From NCBI GenBank assembly GCA_038731975.1, contig JAVYQJ010000001.1:62001-126000 (forward strand): 64,000 nucleotides of DNA, written 5' to 3'. Position numbers and translations under genes: made by a program. Each line of letters starts with the position of its first letter. The first letter of the stretch is position 1. Below are positions 44,259-53,588 of this stretch, piece by piece. The notes beneath the pieces were generated by a model. It was given only the letters and a program-made list of their open reading frames with translations, did no database searches and was not told the DNA's origin. This DNA is from Thermofilaceae archaeon. Its GTDB lineage: Archaea; Thermoproteota; Thermoprotei; Thermofilales; Thermofilaceae.

Positions 44259-45145
44259 GAGCGCTAACCAGTTTAAGGGTAAGGGCTAGTCCGCCCAGTA
44301 AGGTTGCGAAGTTACAGAACTACTCTGAGCTCCTTTCAAAGTATAACTTCTACCTCGTAATAGATGTGACGGGAATCCCCGCATCAGCGCTGCACATGCT
44401 ACGCCGCAAACTCATGGAGCGCGGGGCTGTCTTAAAGGTAATTAAGAACAAAGTTTTCCTGAAAGCTTTGCAGAATCTTAGAAGAGGAACACCCGATAAG
44501 CTAGTTACCAAATTAACTGGTCAGAACGCCGTGATTTTCACCAACGAAAACCCCTTCTCTCTCGCACTCTTCCTGCTTAAGGAGTATAAAATGACGCGTA
44601 AAGCCATGCCTAACGATATAGCCACAAGCGATATCGTCGTGCCCTCAGGAAATACGGGAATAGCACCAGGCCCTTCAATGAGCCTCTTTGGCAAGCTCAA
44701 GATTCCGATCAGAGTTATGGAAGGAACAATTTGGGTAGTCTCCGACACCATTGTCGCTAGGAAGGGTGATATCATCACCCCGGAGCTAGCTGAGCTACTA
44801 GGCAAACTCAACATCAAACCAATCGAGATAACCATCCCGATAAAAATGATCAGCATCGATGGGCGCATAGTCGAGCCCGGCGAGGTATCGTTTGAACCGG
44901 AGTACTACTCCAAATTGCTTGCTGAAGCTCAACAGGAGGCGATCAACCTAGCCATCAACGCCTACTTGCCTCTCCCAGAAGTCATCCACGTGTTGATTTC
45001 AAGGGCTGTTGCACAGGCTGACGCATTAGCGGTAGCGCAAGCGCTTCCGCTGCCAGGAGTGATCGAGCGCAGTTTATCCAAGGCTTATCTGCAGGCTTCA
45101 GCCCTTTACAACCTCCTTAAGCAGCAGAACCCCAATTTCGCGTAA
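44255..45145 (+). CDS. rpl10: Ribosomal protein L10 (P0) without the usual acidic tail
   Basis: 296 residues. The rRNA-binding part (KYNFYLVIDVTGIPASALHMLRRKL, GNTGIAPGPSMSLFGKLKIPIRVMEG) and the following L12-binding helices are present. It stops at LLKQQNPNFA: the highly charged tail ending in a hydrophobic motif that closes most archaeal P0 proteins is lacking. L12, normally next, is absent; alaS follows after a T-rich gap. Confidence 0.93.
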   Translation: MRALTSLRVRASPPSKVAKLQNYSELLSKYNFYLVIDVTGIPASALHMLRRKLMERGAVLKVIKNKVFLKALQNLRRGTPDKLVTKLTGQNAVIFTNENPFSLALFLLKEYKMTRKAMPNDIATSDIVVPSGNTGIAPGPSMSLFGKLKIPIRVMEGTIWVVSDTIVARKGDIITPELAELLGKLNIKPIEITIPIKMISIDGRIVEPGEVSFEPEYYSKLLAEAQQEAINLAINAYLPLPEVIHVLISRAVAQADALAVAQALPLPGVIERSLSKAYLQASALYNLLKQQNPNFA

Positions 45146-45189
45146 GCAAGCAAAAGGTTATTTTTGTTCAAGCTACAACCCTGAGCAGC

Positions 45190-47913
45190 ATGGGAGAGGA
45201 AGAGTTCCTGCATCTGCCATTCTTCAAGGAGAACGGCTTTCTTCTGAAGAAGTGTAAGTTATGCGGGAAAAGTTTCTGGACACTAAATCCTGAGCAAGAT
45301 GTCTGCGGGGATCAGCCGTGCACCGATTACGAGTTCGTCGGCGAAGGTCTTGTCTCATTGTTCAATGAGCCCAGAAACGTTAGAGAAGCTTTTCTAACCT
45401 TCTTCGAGAAGGAGGGGCACGCTCGGATTAGTCGATATCCTGTGGTAGCGAGATGGAGAGACGATGTGTACTTGGTCGGAGCTTCGATCTACGACTTTCA
45501 ACCGTGGGTAACCGAGGGGATCGTAGAACCACCAGCTAATCCGCTCGTAATATCGCAACCCAGTATAAGGTTGACGGACCTTGAAAACGTCGGTAGAAGC
45601 GGTCGTCACTTGACAGGGTTCGAGATGATGGCCCATCACGCGTTTAACATAGGCGATAAAACTGTATACTGGGCCGACGAAACTGTCCGCTACGCGTTCA
45701 GGGTCTTGACCGAGGTATTCAAGATACCGCCCGAGCAAATATCGTTCAAGTTCGATTGGTGGAGCGGTGGGGGTAACGCCGGTGAAGACTACGAGGTGCT
45801 AGTCAAAGGGTTGGAAGTTGCAACACTAGTCTTCATGCACTACCGCGTTGTAGGAGAGAAGTTCGTACCCATGCCGAACAGGATCGTAGATACCGGCTAC
45901 GGCCTGGAGCGCCTTCTCTGGCTCCTAAAGGGAACACCAACGGTTTACGACGCGGTATTCCCGAGCATCATAGATCAATTGATGAGGGAGGCGGGCCTTA
46001 AGCCCCTAGACCCGAAGATTGCTCTAGCGGTTGCTAGGAAGTCCGGTAAGTTGGACTTTAAAAGACCTTTAGAGGCTCAGCGTCAGTTAGAACAGATCGC
46101 AGAAAGCCTCGAGGTAAGCCTGGAGGAGCTCAAAGGCGCGATAAGCCCGTACCACGATCTCTTCGCCCTGGTTGATCACACCCGCACGATCCTCTGGATG
46201 ATCGGTGACGGTGTAGTACCCTCAAACGTTGGCGCCGGCTACCTGGCAAGACTGCTGATACGTAGAGCGCTTCGGCATTTATGGAAATTAAGGATCGAAA
46301 AGCCTCTCGCCGAGATTGTAGCGCGACAGATTAGACACTGGAGTTTAGACTTTCCTGAATACCGCGAGATCGAAGATGAAATCATTGATATCGTGAGCTA
46401 TGAGGAGAAAAGATTCTTAGAAACTCTTCAGCAAGGCAAACGAACGCTGGCCAGGCTTGCCAGGGAATTGAAAGCTAAGGGTCGCAGCGAACTTCCAGCG
46501 AATCTGCTCGCCGAGCTGTACGAGTCCCACGGCCTACCCCCGGAAATTGTTGCGGAGGAGCTCTCGACGCACGGCTTGGTGGTCAACGTGCCAGTCGACT
46601 TCTACCTCACGCTAGTATCGAAGCACCAGGAGGCGAAGCGGCTGGAGGAGCGAGTAGGAGTGGAGCTAGATAAATTGATCGAGGGGCTCAAGCCGACCGA
46701 GAAGCTCTATTACATTGATCCCCGAATGCTACAGTTCGACGCTATTGTGCTGCGATCTGAGGGTAATAGGGTCATTTTAGATCGAACGGCCTTCTACCCG
46801 GAGGGTGGGGGGCAGCCTCACGACCTTGGGATTTTAAGCTGGGAGGATGGCATGTGCCATGTCGTTAGAGTGCTTGACGTGAGAGGCATTGTGATTCACG
46901 AATGCGAGGGGCCAGTACCCCCGACCGGTGCTAAGGTGAAGGGCCTAGTCAACGCTGAGAGGAGGTTTGCGCTCATGCGCAACCATACTGCCACGCATAT
47001 AGTCCTGGGTGCTGCTAGAAGGGTTCTCGGAAAACACGTCTGGCAGGCAGGCGCACAAAAAGGTATAGAGCAGAGCAGGTTGGATATAACCCACCACAAG
47101 AAGATTACACCGGAGGAATTGAAGCAGATCGAACGCCTAGCGAATCTAGTAGTTATGGAGAACAGGCCTGTGCGAGCGTTCTTCGAGGACCGCTCTAAGG
47201 CAGAGATGAAGTACGGCTTCACCCTCTACCAAGGTGGTGTGGTACCGGGCGCTAGGCTAAGGATCGTTGAGATCGAGGGTTGGGACGTAGAGGCCTGCGG
47301 AGGGGTTCATTGCTCGAGCACAGGGGAAGTCGGATTCATAAAGATCATTAAGGCGGAGAGGATCCAGGATGGGGTATCACGTCTCATCTTCAAAGTGGGT
47401 AGCGCAGCGGTTGAGTACGCTCAACAGCTCGAAGAAAGCTTAAGCAAGATCGCTGATATTCTGGGAACTGAGCAGAGCAGGGTTGTAGACTCGGTGAGTG
47501 AGCTTTTGAAGGAGCGCGACGCGCTGGCTAAAGAGCTCAAGGAGCTAAAGGGTAGGCTTCTAGACGCTGAAGCGGCAAGAATCGCGTCGCAGGCGGAGCA
47601 GATAGCGGGCTTCAATTTCGTTGCCATCCTAGTGGAAGAGAATGACGTAAAAGAGTTCGCGCTCCGAGTCGCCAAGAACCTAAAACGTGCCGTCGTGGGA
47701 GTTGTCAACAGGAAAGGCAGCTACGCTATAAAGGTCAGCGATGAGTTAGTGGGAGAAGGTTTAGACGCCAGAAAACTGAATGAGGAACTCCTCCGCAGGG
47801 TGAATGGGAGGGGAGGTGGAGCACCCGATCTGGTGTCAGGCAAGGTGGAGGAGCCGCTAGCGTTTTGCTCAGCTTTGAGAGATGCGCTACTACTCAAAGC
47901 CCAGCCCCATTAG
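45190..47913 (+). CDS. alaS: Alanyl-tRNA synthetase
   Basis: 907 residues, archaeal type. An N-terminal zinc-binding segment (CKLCGKSFW…CGDQPC) precedes the class II aminoacylation core. The editing domain has RNHTATHIVLGA and CGGVHCSSTGEVG. The C-terminal part is the DHHA1-like oligomerisation region with a heptad-rich helix. It charges tRNA-Ala and hydrolyses mischarged Ser/Gly. Its last 32 bases overlap the DUF434 gene, continuing an operon with aNAC. Confidence 0.96.
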   Translation: MGEEEFLHLPFFKENGFLLKKCKLCGKSFWTLNPEQDVCGDQPCTDYEFVGEGLVSLFNEPRNVREAFLTFFEKEGHARISRYPVVARWRDDVYLVGASIYDFQPWVTEGIVEPPANPLVISQPSIRLTDLENVGRSGRHLTGFEMMAHHAFNIGDKTVYWADETVRYAFRVLTEVFKIPPEQISFKFDWWSGGGNAGEDYEVLVKGLEVATLVFMHYRVVGEKFVPMPNRIVDTGYGLERLLWLLKGTPTVYDAVFPSIIDQLMREAGLKPLDPKIALAVARKSGKLDFKRPLEAQRQLEQIAESLEVSLEELKGAISPYHDLFALVDHTRTILWMIGDGVVPSNVGAGYLARLLIRRALRHLWKLRIEKPLAEIVARQIRHWSLDFPEYREIEDEIIDIVSYEEKRFLETLQQGKRTLARLARELKAKGRSELPANLLAELYESHGLPPEIVAEELSTHGLVVNVPVDFYLTLVSKHQEAKRLEERVGVELDKLIEGLKPTEKLYYIDPRMLQFDAIVLRSEGNRVILDRTAFYPEGGGQPHDLGILSWEDGMCHVVRVLDVRGIVIHECEGPVPPTGAKVKGLVNAERRFALMRNHTATHIVLGAARRVLGKHVWQAGAQKGIEQSRLDITHHKKITPEELKQIERLANLVVMENRPVRAFFEDRSKAEMKYGFTLYQGGVVPGARLRIVEIEGWDVEACGGVHCSSTGEVGFIKIIKAERIQDGVSRLIFKVGSAAVEYAQQLEESLSKIADILGTEQSRVVDSVSELLKERDALAKELKELKGRLLDAEAARIASQAEQIAGFNFVAILVEENDVKEFALRVAKNLKRAVVGVVNRKGSYAIKVSDELVGEGLDARKLNEELLRRVNGRGGGAPDLVSGKVEEPLAFCSALRDALLLKAQPH

Positions 47914-48652
47914 AATTCACTTAACGAGAAGGCTTTTAGAAGCCGGTGTTGATTTCCTTTATCTCCTCGAAAGAGGGTACAACCGGGATGCTGCACTAAA
48001 CATGGTAACCGCGCGGTGGAACTTAAGCAGGCTAGAGAGGCTCACTCTCTACCGCGGGGTTTTTGACAGAAGCACATCTCGCGAACGGGCTTCAAAGCTT
48101 CTTCAGAACCCCTCAAGCCTAGCCATCGACGGTTTCAACGTTCTCTCCACAGTTCAATCCGCGCTCGTAGGCGATAGCTTGATCCTAGCTACGGACGGTT
48201 TTGTCAGGGATCTCTCTGCCACCGTTAGAAAAGTGAGAGTGAGTCCTCTACTCGCATCCGCGCTCTCTATCGTGCTACACTACATCGCGAGGTTGGGAGC
48301 CCACGAAGTGTTCATCGTGTTCGACGCCCAAGTCAGCAGAAGTGGTGAACTATCTCGGTTAACTCAGGAACTAATGAGGAACTTTAATCTGAAGGGCTCG
48401 TCGATCACGAGCAGCAAAGCCGACAGTTTCCTCATCTCCTGTAGCGATGAATACGTAGTGGCTACCAGCGATTCCCTGCTGCTTGATCGCGTCGCTCGTG
48501 CAATCGATCTTGGGGGGCTGATCAGTTGCCACATAGCTGAGGAAAACATAATTAATCTGAAGACTCTCATCGAGGAGGGGGTGAAGAGAGTTGCGGAGAG
48601 TATCGCCGAGGGAGCTCGAACGTATGATGAGAAAACTGGGGATGAAAGTTAA
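47882..48652 (+). CDS. DUF434/COG2454 family protein with a PIN-like part
   Basis: 256 residues. The N-terminus (LLEAGVDFLYLLERGYNRDAALNMVTARWNLS) matches DUF434. The rest includes AIDGFNVLSTVQSALVGD, VFIVFDAQVSRSGELS, KADSFLIS and ATSDSLLLDR, with aspartates spaced as in a PIN-like nuclease. The role is uncharacterised; the active-site-like residues suggest RNA or DNA cleavage. Overlaps with alaS and aNAC show tight translational linkage. Confidence 0.78.
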   Translation: MRYYSKPSPIRIHLTRRLLEAGVDFLYLLERGYNRDAALNMVTARWNLSRLERLTLYRGVFDRSTSRERASKLLQNPSSLAIDGFNVLSTVQSALVGDSLILATDGFVRDLSATVRKVRVSPLLASALSIVLHYIARLGAHEVFIVFDAQVSRSGELSRLTQELMRNFNLKGSSITSSKADSFLISCSDEYVVATSDSLLLDRVARAIDLGGLISCHIAEENIINLKTLIEEGVKRVAESIAEGARTYDEKTGDES

Positions 48653-48953
48653 CCAGCTAGCTTGCGAGAGGGTCATCTTCGTCCTAACCGACAAGGAAAT
48701 CGTAATCGAAGACCCTACGGTGACGCTTATCGAAGTGCAGGGTGAACGAATGTACCAGGTAGCGGGACGCGAGGTGGAAAAGCCTCGAGAGGAGCAAGTG
48801 ATCCTGGAGTTCTCGGAAGAGGACGTGAAGCTGGTGGCAGAACAAGCGGGAGTCTCGATGGATGAGGCCAGGAGTGCCCTAAGGGAAACTGGCGGGGATC
48901 TGGCTCAAGCTATCATCCTCCTCCAAGCTAGGAAAGGGAGTACTAATGTTTAA
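48591..48953 (+). CDS. nac: Nascent polypeptide-associated complex protein (aNAC)
   Basis: 120 residues from a TTG (family-like start M-RRVSPRELERMMRKLGMKV). The NAC dimerisation barrel is visible at EIVIEDPTVTLIEVQGERMYQVAG, and a C-terminal UBA domain at DVKLVAEQAGVSMDEARSALRETGGDLAQAI. Archaeal NAC homodimers bind nascent chains at the ribosome exit. It overlaps the DUF434 gene by 62 bases and the next gene by 8. Confidence 0.93.
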   Translation: MRRVSPRELERMMRKLGMKVNQLACERVIFVLTDKEIVIEDPTVTLIEVQGERMYQVAGREVEKPREEQVILEFSEEDVKLVAEQAGVSMDEARSALRETGGDLAQAIILLQARKGSTNV

Positions 48954-49524
48954 TAAGGCTCGAGGAAGCCTTGAAAAGTTGCTAGATGCATTGGGGGTTG
49001 CGAAGATCCCCCTGAAGCCGAACACGATAACGATAACCGCGCTAGCCCTCTCTCCTATTGTTCCTGCCATGGCATACTTAGGAGCCTCCCCCTCCCTCGT
49101 TGCTGTAGTGCTGCTTGCCTCAGCGTCTCTAGACGGGCTCGACGGGTACATAGCCAAGAAGAAGGGGATGCAAAGCACGTTCGGCGCATTCCTTGACTCA
49201 ACTGCGGATCGGGTGAGCGACTCCCTCTATACGTGCGCGCTCGCGGCGGCGAATATAGTGGATTATCCCTACGCGCTCGCGCTCTTGACGGCGGAGTTCG
49301 TTGTGAGCTACACGAGAGCAAGGGCTGAAAGCCTAGGTGTGAACCTGGCTGGGGTGGGATTAATGGAAAGAGGGGAAAGGACGATCTTTAAAGCCATCAT
49401 ACTCTTCTCTGCATCCTTCCACGTTGGTGTGGCGAGAACATTGACCTTCCTCTTGCTCGCTCTTACGGCTGCAACAGCGCTACAGCGCGTAGTGGCAGTA
49501 AAAAAGGCGCTTGAAGGCAGGTAG
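48946..49524 (+). CDS. CDP-alcohol phosphatidyltransferase (archaetidylinositol phosphate synthase-like)
   Basis: 192 residues with about five to six transmembrane helices. The catalytic motif LDGLDGYIAKKKGMQSTFG followed by LDSTADR fits the CDP-OH-P family (two Asp-Gly pairs and GxxxDSxxDR). It transfers an archaetidyl group from CDP-archaeol to an alcohol, probably inositol phosphate, in polar lipid synthesis; the acceptor is inferred. The start overlaps aNAC. Confidence 0.87.
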   Translation: MFNKARGSLEKLLDALGVAKIPLKPNTITITALALSPIVPAMAYLGASPSLVAVVLLASASLDGLDGYIAKKKGMQSTFGAFLDSTADRVSDSLYTCALAAANIVDYPYALALLTAEFVVSYTRARAESLGVNLAGVGLMERGERTIFKAIILFSASFHVGVARTLTFLLLALTAATALQRVVAVKKALEGR

Positions 49525-49535
49525 GGGTGACAGGT

Positions 49536-50594
49536 ATGATAGTCATTGATGGTTCATACGGCGAAGGTGGAGGCCAGTTGCTGCGTTACAGCGTGGCTCT
49601 CGCGTCGCTCATGGGTATAGACGTGAGAGTCGTGAACATCCGTGCGAAGAGATCTCCTCCCGGCTTAAGACCCCAGCACCTGGCGGCGGTTAGAACGATC
49701 GCGCAGCTCGTGGGTGCGAACGTTGAAGGATTGTTCATCGGGTCGATGGAGATAGTCGTAAAGCCTAGAGGAAGGCCAAGAGGAGGCAAGCTTGAAGTGG
49801 ATATCGGCACTGCGGGTAGTATTTCGCTACTACTTCAAGCCGCGCTTCCCGTGCTAGCGGCCGCAACCGATATGGTGGCCTTACGCGTGAGAGGGGGGAC
49901 GGACGTTAGCTGGTCCCCTCCGATCAACTATTTCGAGCATGTCCTCATACCCCTATTGAGAAAGTTCGGCTTAAGGGTTGAATTGAAGGTGGTACGCAGA
50001 GGTTTTTACCCGCAAGGGGGAGGGATTGTGGAGGTTAATGTATTTCCCTCTTACCCGCTAAAGCCAGTTGAGATCGAGAGGGCGGGAGAACTGAAGGAAA
50101 TTAGGGGCATCTCGTACGCCGCTAACCTGCCGCGGCACGTTGCCGAAAGGCAGGCAGCCTCGGCTCGAGATGCGCTAAGGCTCGCTGGCTTCGGGGATTA
50201 CCTTGGCGAGATCGTTATTGACGTGGAAACTCCTGCGATCGGTCCAGGCAGCGGGATAGTCCTTTGGGCGGAGTACGAGAACGGTGTTGTGGGGGCAGAC
50301 GCGCTGGGGGAGAAAGGGAAGAGGGCGGAAGTTGTGGGGCGCGAAGCGGCTGAGAAGCTCATCAGCGTTCTGCGCAGTGGGGCTCCCATTGACGCTCATG
50401 CTTTGGATAACATTGTAATCTATATGGCACTAGCAGAAGGTCGATCAACAGTGGTATCAAACGAGCTCAGTAGTCATGCTGAAACGGCTATATGGCTTTG
50501 CGAACAGCTCACCCGTACTAAATTCACCGTTTCGCACGAGAAGGTGGGCGTGAGAGTTGCAGCGGAAGGCGTCGGTTACCGTGCGTTAACTTGA
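49536..50594 (+). CDS. rtcA: RNA 3'-terminal phosphate cyclase
   Basis: 352 residues from the ATG at 49536 (MIVIDGSYGEGGGQLLR), with a GGGGTGA Shine-Dalgarno-like element just upstream. Family features include RPQHLAAVR, GTAGSISLLLQAALP, GGTDVSWSPPINYFEHVLIPLL and the late SSHAETAIWLCEQL with the nucleophilic histidine that is adenylated. RtcA converts 3'-phosphate ends of RNA to 2',3'-cyclic phosphates. It is only 11 bases from the CDP-alcohol transferase gene. Confidence 0.94.
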   Translation: MIVIDGSYGEGGGQLLRYSVALASLMGIDVRVVNIRAKRSPPGLRPQHLAAVRTIAQLVGANVEGLFIGSMEIVVKPRGRPRGGKLEVDIGTAGSISLLLQAALPVLAAATDMVALRVRGGTDVSWSPPINYFEHVLIPLLRKFGLRVELKVVRRGFYPQGGGIVEVNVFPSYPLKPVEIERAGELKEIRGISYAANLPRHVAERQAASARDALRLAGFGDYLGEIVIDVETPAIGPGSGIVLWAEYENGVVGADALGEKGKRAEVVGREAAEKLISVLRSGAPIDAHALDNIVIYMALAEGRSTVVSNELSSHAETAIWLCEQLTRTKFTVSHEKVGVRVAAEGVGYRALT

Positions 50595-50603
50595 AGGGGC
50601 TCT

Positions 50604-52406
50604 CTACTCGCTTTCCTCGGCGAGAATGGCCGTATAATAGTACTCGCCGAGACTTTTCAAGTACCTGTCCAGCCTCGAGTCCTCTTTATTGACCCTGGGG
50701 CGTAGAGTGTCTGGATCTCTCCTGAACGTCACGCCCAGCTCTCTGAGGAGGGCGTTGAAGCCGTTGCGCAAGCTTAGTGGGGAAGAAGCCTCACCCTTTA
50801 AGCTCGGCTCACCCCTAAAAACCATGAGGGAATCGGCTATGAAGTCCTGTATCATGAGGTCGTGCTCTACGACTATAGTGGCGACACCGCGCTCTTGGGT
50901 TAACCGCCTAACTACGCGTGCAACCGCGTAGCGTTGCTCAACATCCAGGTAGGCCATGGGCTCGTCAAGCAGGTAGATGTCGGCCTCTCTGCCCAAAGCA
51001 GCAGCGATCGCAACTCGCTGAAGCTCGCCACCACTTAGCTCCTCCACATCCCTCTCCATGAGTTTATGTAGACCGAGGGGCTGGATCAGCTCACTCCAGG
51101 TGATGCTCGCGCTGAGGTCGACGCCGGCCTTCTCGAGAACCTCCCGTACAGTGCCCACCATCGATTCGCGGGGTACCATCTGGGGCTTGTAGCTCAACCT
51201 CGAGCCGGGCTTTATCTCGACCCAACCATTGTCCGGTTTTAACTCTCCAACAAGCATCCTCACGAAAGTTGTCTTCCCGATGCCGTTTGGACCCACAACC
51301 CCGACAATTTCTCCCGCGTAGATTTCACCAGCCTCGACCTCCAGCTCAAAACCGTCAAGGCGCTTGATCAGCGTGCTCCAACTAGCGACTATTGCCCCGG
51401 GGCGGGTCACACGCTCTGGCGGCTTAACGTGGAACCTGATTTCATGATCCCTGAATCGTATGTTCTCCTCTTTCAGGACCCCCCTTAGGAACACATTGAT
51501 GCCGGTCCTCACGCTCCTCGGTAAGCTAACAATTCCATAGGCTCCCGGCTCTCCATAAAGCACGTGGACGTAATCAGACATGTAGTCAAGCAAAGCCAAG
51601 TCGTGTTCAACCACTAAAACGTACTTCCCCCTCCTGGCCAACTCTCGTATGGTGCGAGCAACCCTCAACCTCTCTCTCACGTCGAGGTAGCTCGAAGGTT
51701 CATCGAATACGTAAACGTCAGCGTTGCGGCACATGGCGGCCGCTATGGCTAGCTTCTGCAACTCGCCGCCGCTCAATTGGCTGACCGTTCTATCGAGCAC
51801 CTTCTGGAGCGCTAAAGACTCAACGATCTGATCCATTACACCGTTTTCGTCTACACGCTTTAGAACGTCCCTAACGGTGCCCTTCACGTACTTCGGTATA
51901 ACGTCGATCTCCTGAGGCTTACGTACGGCGATAAACTGCCCGTTGGCCAGCTTCTGGAAGTACGTCTGAAGCTCCGATCCCCTGAAGTAGCGGATGATCT
52001 CATCCCAATCAACGCCCTCAAGCCTACCCAAATTGGGCTTGATCTCACCAGACAGTATCTTGAGCGATGTCGACTTTCCAACACCGTTGCTTCCAATAAT
52101 ACCTACTACCGATCCTTGCTTAGGTATGGGAAGTCGAAAGAGTTCGAAGCCGCTTGGGCCGTACCTGTGTACAAGCTCCTCGCGCAATTTCTCAGGGAGG
52201 TTAACAATGTGTATGGCGCTGAAAGGGCACTTTCTTACGCATATACCACATCCTACGCAGAGCTTTTCATCGATAACAGCGCGCTTCAAGTTTTCATCGA
52301 TCCAGACGCACTTAGCACCAGACCTATTGATGGGGCAAAAGCGGACACACTCCTGGCCGCACTTGCTGACTCTGCAGAGGTTACGTTCAACCACCGCTAC
52401 GCGCAT
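50604..52406 (-). CDS. Ribosome recycling ATPase ABCE1 (Rli1)
   Basis: 600 residues. Two N-terminal [4Fe-4S] clusters are indicated by CRVSKCGQECVRFCPINRSG and CVGCGICVRKCPFSAI. Two ABC domains follow, with Walker A SNGVGKST and GPNGIGKTT, signatures LSGGELQKL and LSGGELQRV, and Walker B VFDEPSSYLD and LLDEPMAYLD. ABCE1 splits post-termination ribosomes with aRF1/Pelota. It is followed in the other direction by rtcA and preceded by a TFS-like gene on the same strand. Confidence 0.97.
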   Translation of the reverse strand: MRVAVVERNLCRVSKCGQECVRFCPINRSGAKCVWIDENLKRAVIDEKLCVGCGICVRKCPFSAIHIVNLPEKLREELVHRYGPSGFELFRLPIPKQGSVVGIIGSNGVGKSTSLKILSGEIKPNLGRLEGVDWDEIIRYFRGSELQTYFQKLANGQFIAVRKPQEIDVIPKYVKGTVRDVLKRVDENGVMDQIVESLALQKVLDRTVSQLSGGELQKLAIAAAMCRNADVYVFDEPSSYLDVRERLRVARTIRELARRGKYVLVVEHDLALLDYMSDYVHVLYGEPGAYGIVSLPRSVRTGINVFLRGVLKEENIRFRDHEIRFHVKPPERVTRPGAIVASWSTLIKRLDGFELEVEAGEIYAGEIVGVVGPNGIGKTTFVRMLVGELKPDNGWVEIKPGSRLSYKPQMVPRESMVGTVREVLEKAGVDLSASITWSELIQPLGLHKLMERDVEELSGGELQRVAIAAALGREADIYLLDEPMAYLDVEQRYAVARVVRRLTQERGVATIVVEHDLMIQDFIADSLMVFRGEPSLKGEASSPLSLRNGFNALLRELGVTFRRDPDTLRPRVNKEDSRLDRYLKSLGEYYYTAILAEESE

Positions 52407-52447
52407 GCTGAAACCCGCTGATAGAGCTCGGAGATAACTACTTCGCT

Positions 52448-52723
52448 CTACTCAGTCTCCCCGCTCTCCATGGACTCCAGGAAGATCTCGTAGTACTCTT
52501 TCAGCAGCTCTCTTTCCTCCTCCACCTTTTCCTTCTCCCTCTCCTTCACGCCCTCTATAACCACGAGCTTCTCCCTCTTGTCTTTACCCACTTCCTCCCT
52601 TACAACGTAGCCTCGCTTAGCCGTAGCCTCCCTCTTGTACCCACATTTTCTGCATACTAAGTAGGACTTCCCCTCTGAAACCAGAGGAACTAAGATAGAG
52701 CCACACTTTGGGCAAAACTCCAT
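52448..52723 (-). CDS. RPB9/TFS-like protein with only the N-terminal zinc ribbon
   Basis: 91 residues. The N-terminal zinc ribbon (FCPKCGSILVP…LVCRKCGYK) is like archaeal transcription factor S and RNA polymerase subunit RPB9. The C-terminal catalytic zinc ribbon, with its Asp-Glu pair that stimulates transcript cleavage, is missing; the tail is a charged helix (KEREKEKVEEERELLKEYYEIF). It may be a truncated paralogue that binds polymerase without cleavage activity. It lies 41 bases upstream of ABCE1. Confidence 0.75.
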   Translation of the reverse strand: MEFCPKCGSILVPLVSEGKSYLVCRKCGYKREATAKRGYVVREEVGKDKREKLVVIEGVKEREKEKVEEERELLKEYYEIFLESMESGETE

Positions 52724-52849
52724 CCCTACTCCTCACCTACGCGGCTCCTTCTCCCCCAGAAGCTCTCTATTAAGCATTACGGTAAGCACACATCCAACAT
52801 ATTTGCAACACATTTTAATAGCAGAGCCTGGAAGACTCCACGAGCAAGT

Positions 52850-53584
52850 ATGGCTGAGAAACCTGAGCACGTAGTTGTGACCGAGGATCTACACAAGTAC
52901 TACATGCTGCGGGGAGAGGTTGTAAGAGCGTTACGCGGCGTAAACCTGAAAATAAGGTATGGCGAGTACGTGTCAATCCTGGGGCCCTCCGGCTCCGGGA
53001 AGACGACCTTATTCAACATGATCGGAGGCCTTGATAAACCCACAAAGGGTAGAGTGCTCCTGGACGGTCGAGACTTAGCTTCACTAACTCCAAAGCAATT
53101 AGCCTGGGTTAGATGCCACCGTGTTGGTTACATCTTCCAGACTTTCAACCTAATCCCCGTACTAACTGCGCTAGATAATGTGATGGTACCAATGATCTTC
53201 GCCGGCGTTCCTAGGAAGGAGAGGGAAGAGAAGGCGAAAAAACTGCTTGAGCGCGTTGGGCTTGGGGATCGGCTTTACCACCGGCCGACGGAGTTGAGTG
53301 GTGGTCAGCAGCAGAGGGTTGCAATCGCTAGAGCCCTCGCCAACGACCCCGCAATCATACTCGCCGACGAGCCCACCGGCAACCTCGACCTGCAGACCGG
53401 CCTGAGGATCGTGCAGCTACTCAAGGAGCTGAACGTGGAACGGGGGGTAACGGTCATCACTGCGACACACGACCTGAAGATGATCGACGTTAGCGACAGG
53501 ATCGTGTGGATTCGAGACGGAGTGGTTGAAAGAGTTGAAGAGAGAGCTGCTATCGAGCTTGGAGCTGAAGAGCTAGAACTCTAA
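52850..53584 (+). CDS. LolD/MacB-type ABC transporter ATPase
   Basis: 244 residues. Walker A GPSGSGKTT (about 45-53), Q-loop FQTFNLIPVLTALDNV, signature LSGGQQQR, Walker B IILADEPTGNLD and switch His in TATHDLKM. The FNLIP and TALDNV pattern is that of the LolD/MacB/FtsE branch, usually paired with an FtsX-like permease. No permease is adjacent, so the substrate is unknown. A TATA-like cattttaatag precedes it. Confidence 0.88.
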   Translation: MAEKPEHVVVTEDLHKYYMLRGEVVRALRGVNLKIRYGEYVSILGPSGSGKTTLFNMIGGLDKPTKGRVLLDGRDLASLTPKQLAWVRCHRVGYIFQTFNLIPVLTALDNVMVPMIFAGVPRKEREEKAKKLLERVGLGDRLYHRPTELSGGQQQRVAIARALANDPAIILADEPTGNLDLQTGLRIVQLLKELNVERGVTVITATHDLKMIDVSDRIVWIRDGVVERVEERAAIELGAEELEL

Positions 53585-53588
53585 AGCA

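Noticed and set aside
52116-52421. A plus-strand frame opposite the ferredoxin part of ABCE1
   Set aside because: It lies entirely antisense to a conserved coding region with unmistakable cluster motifs.
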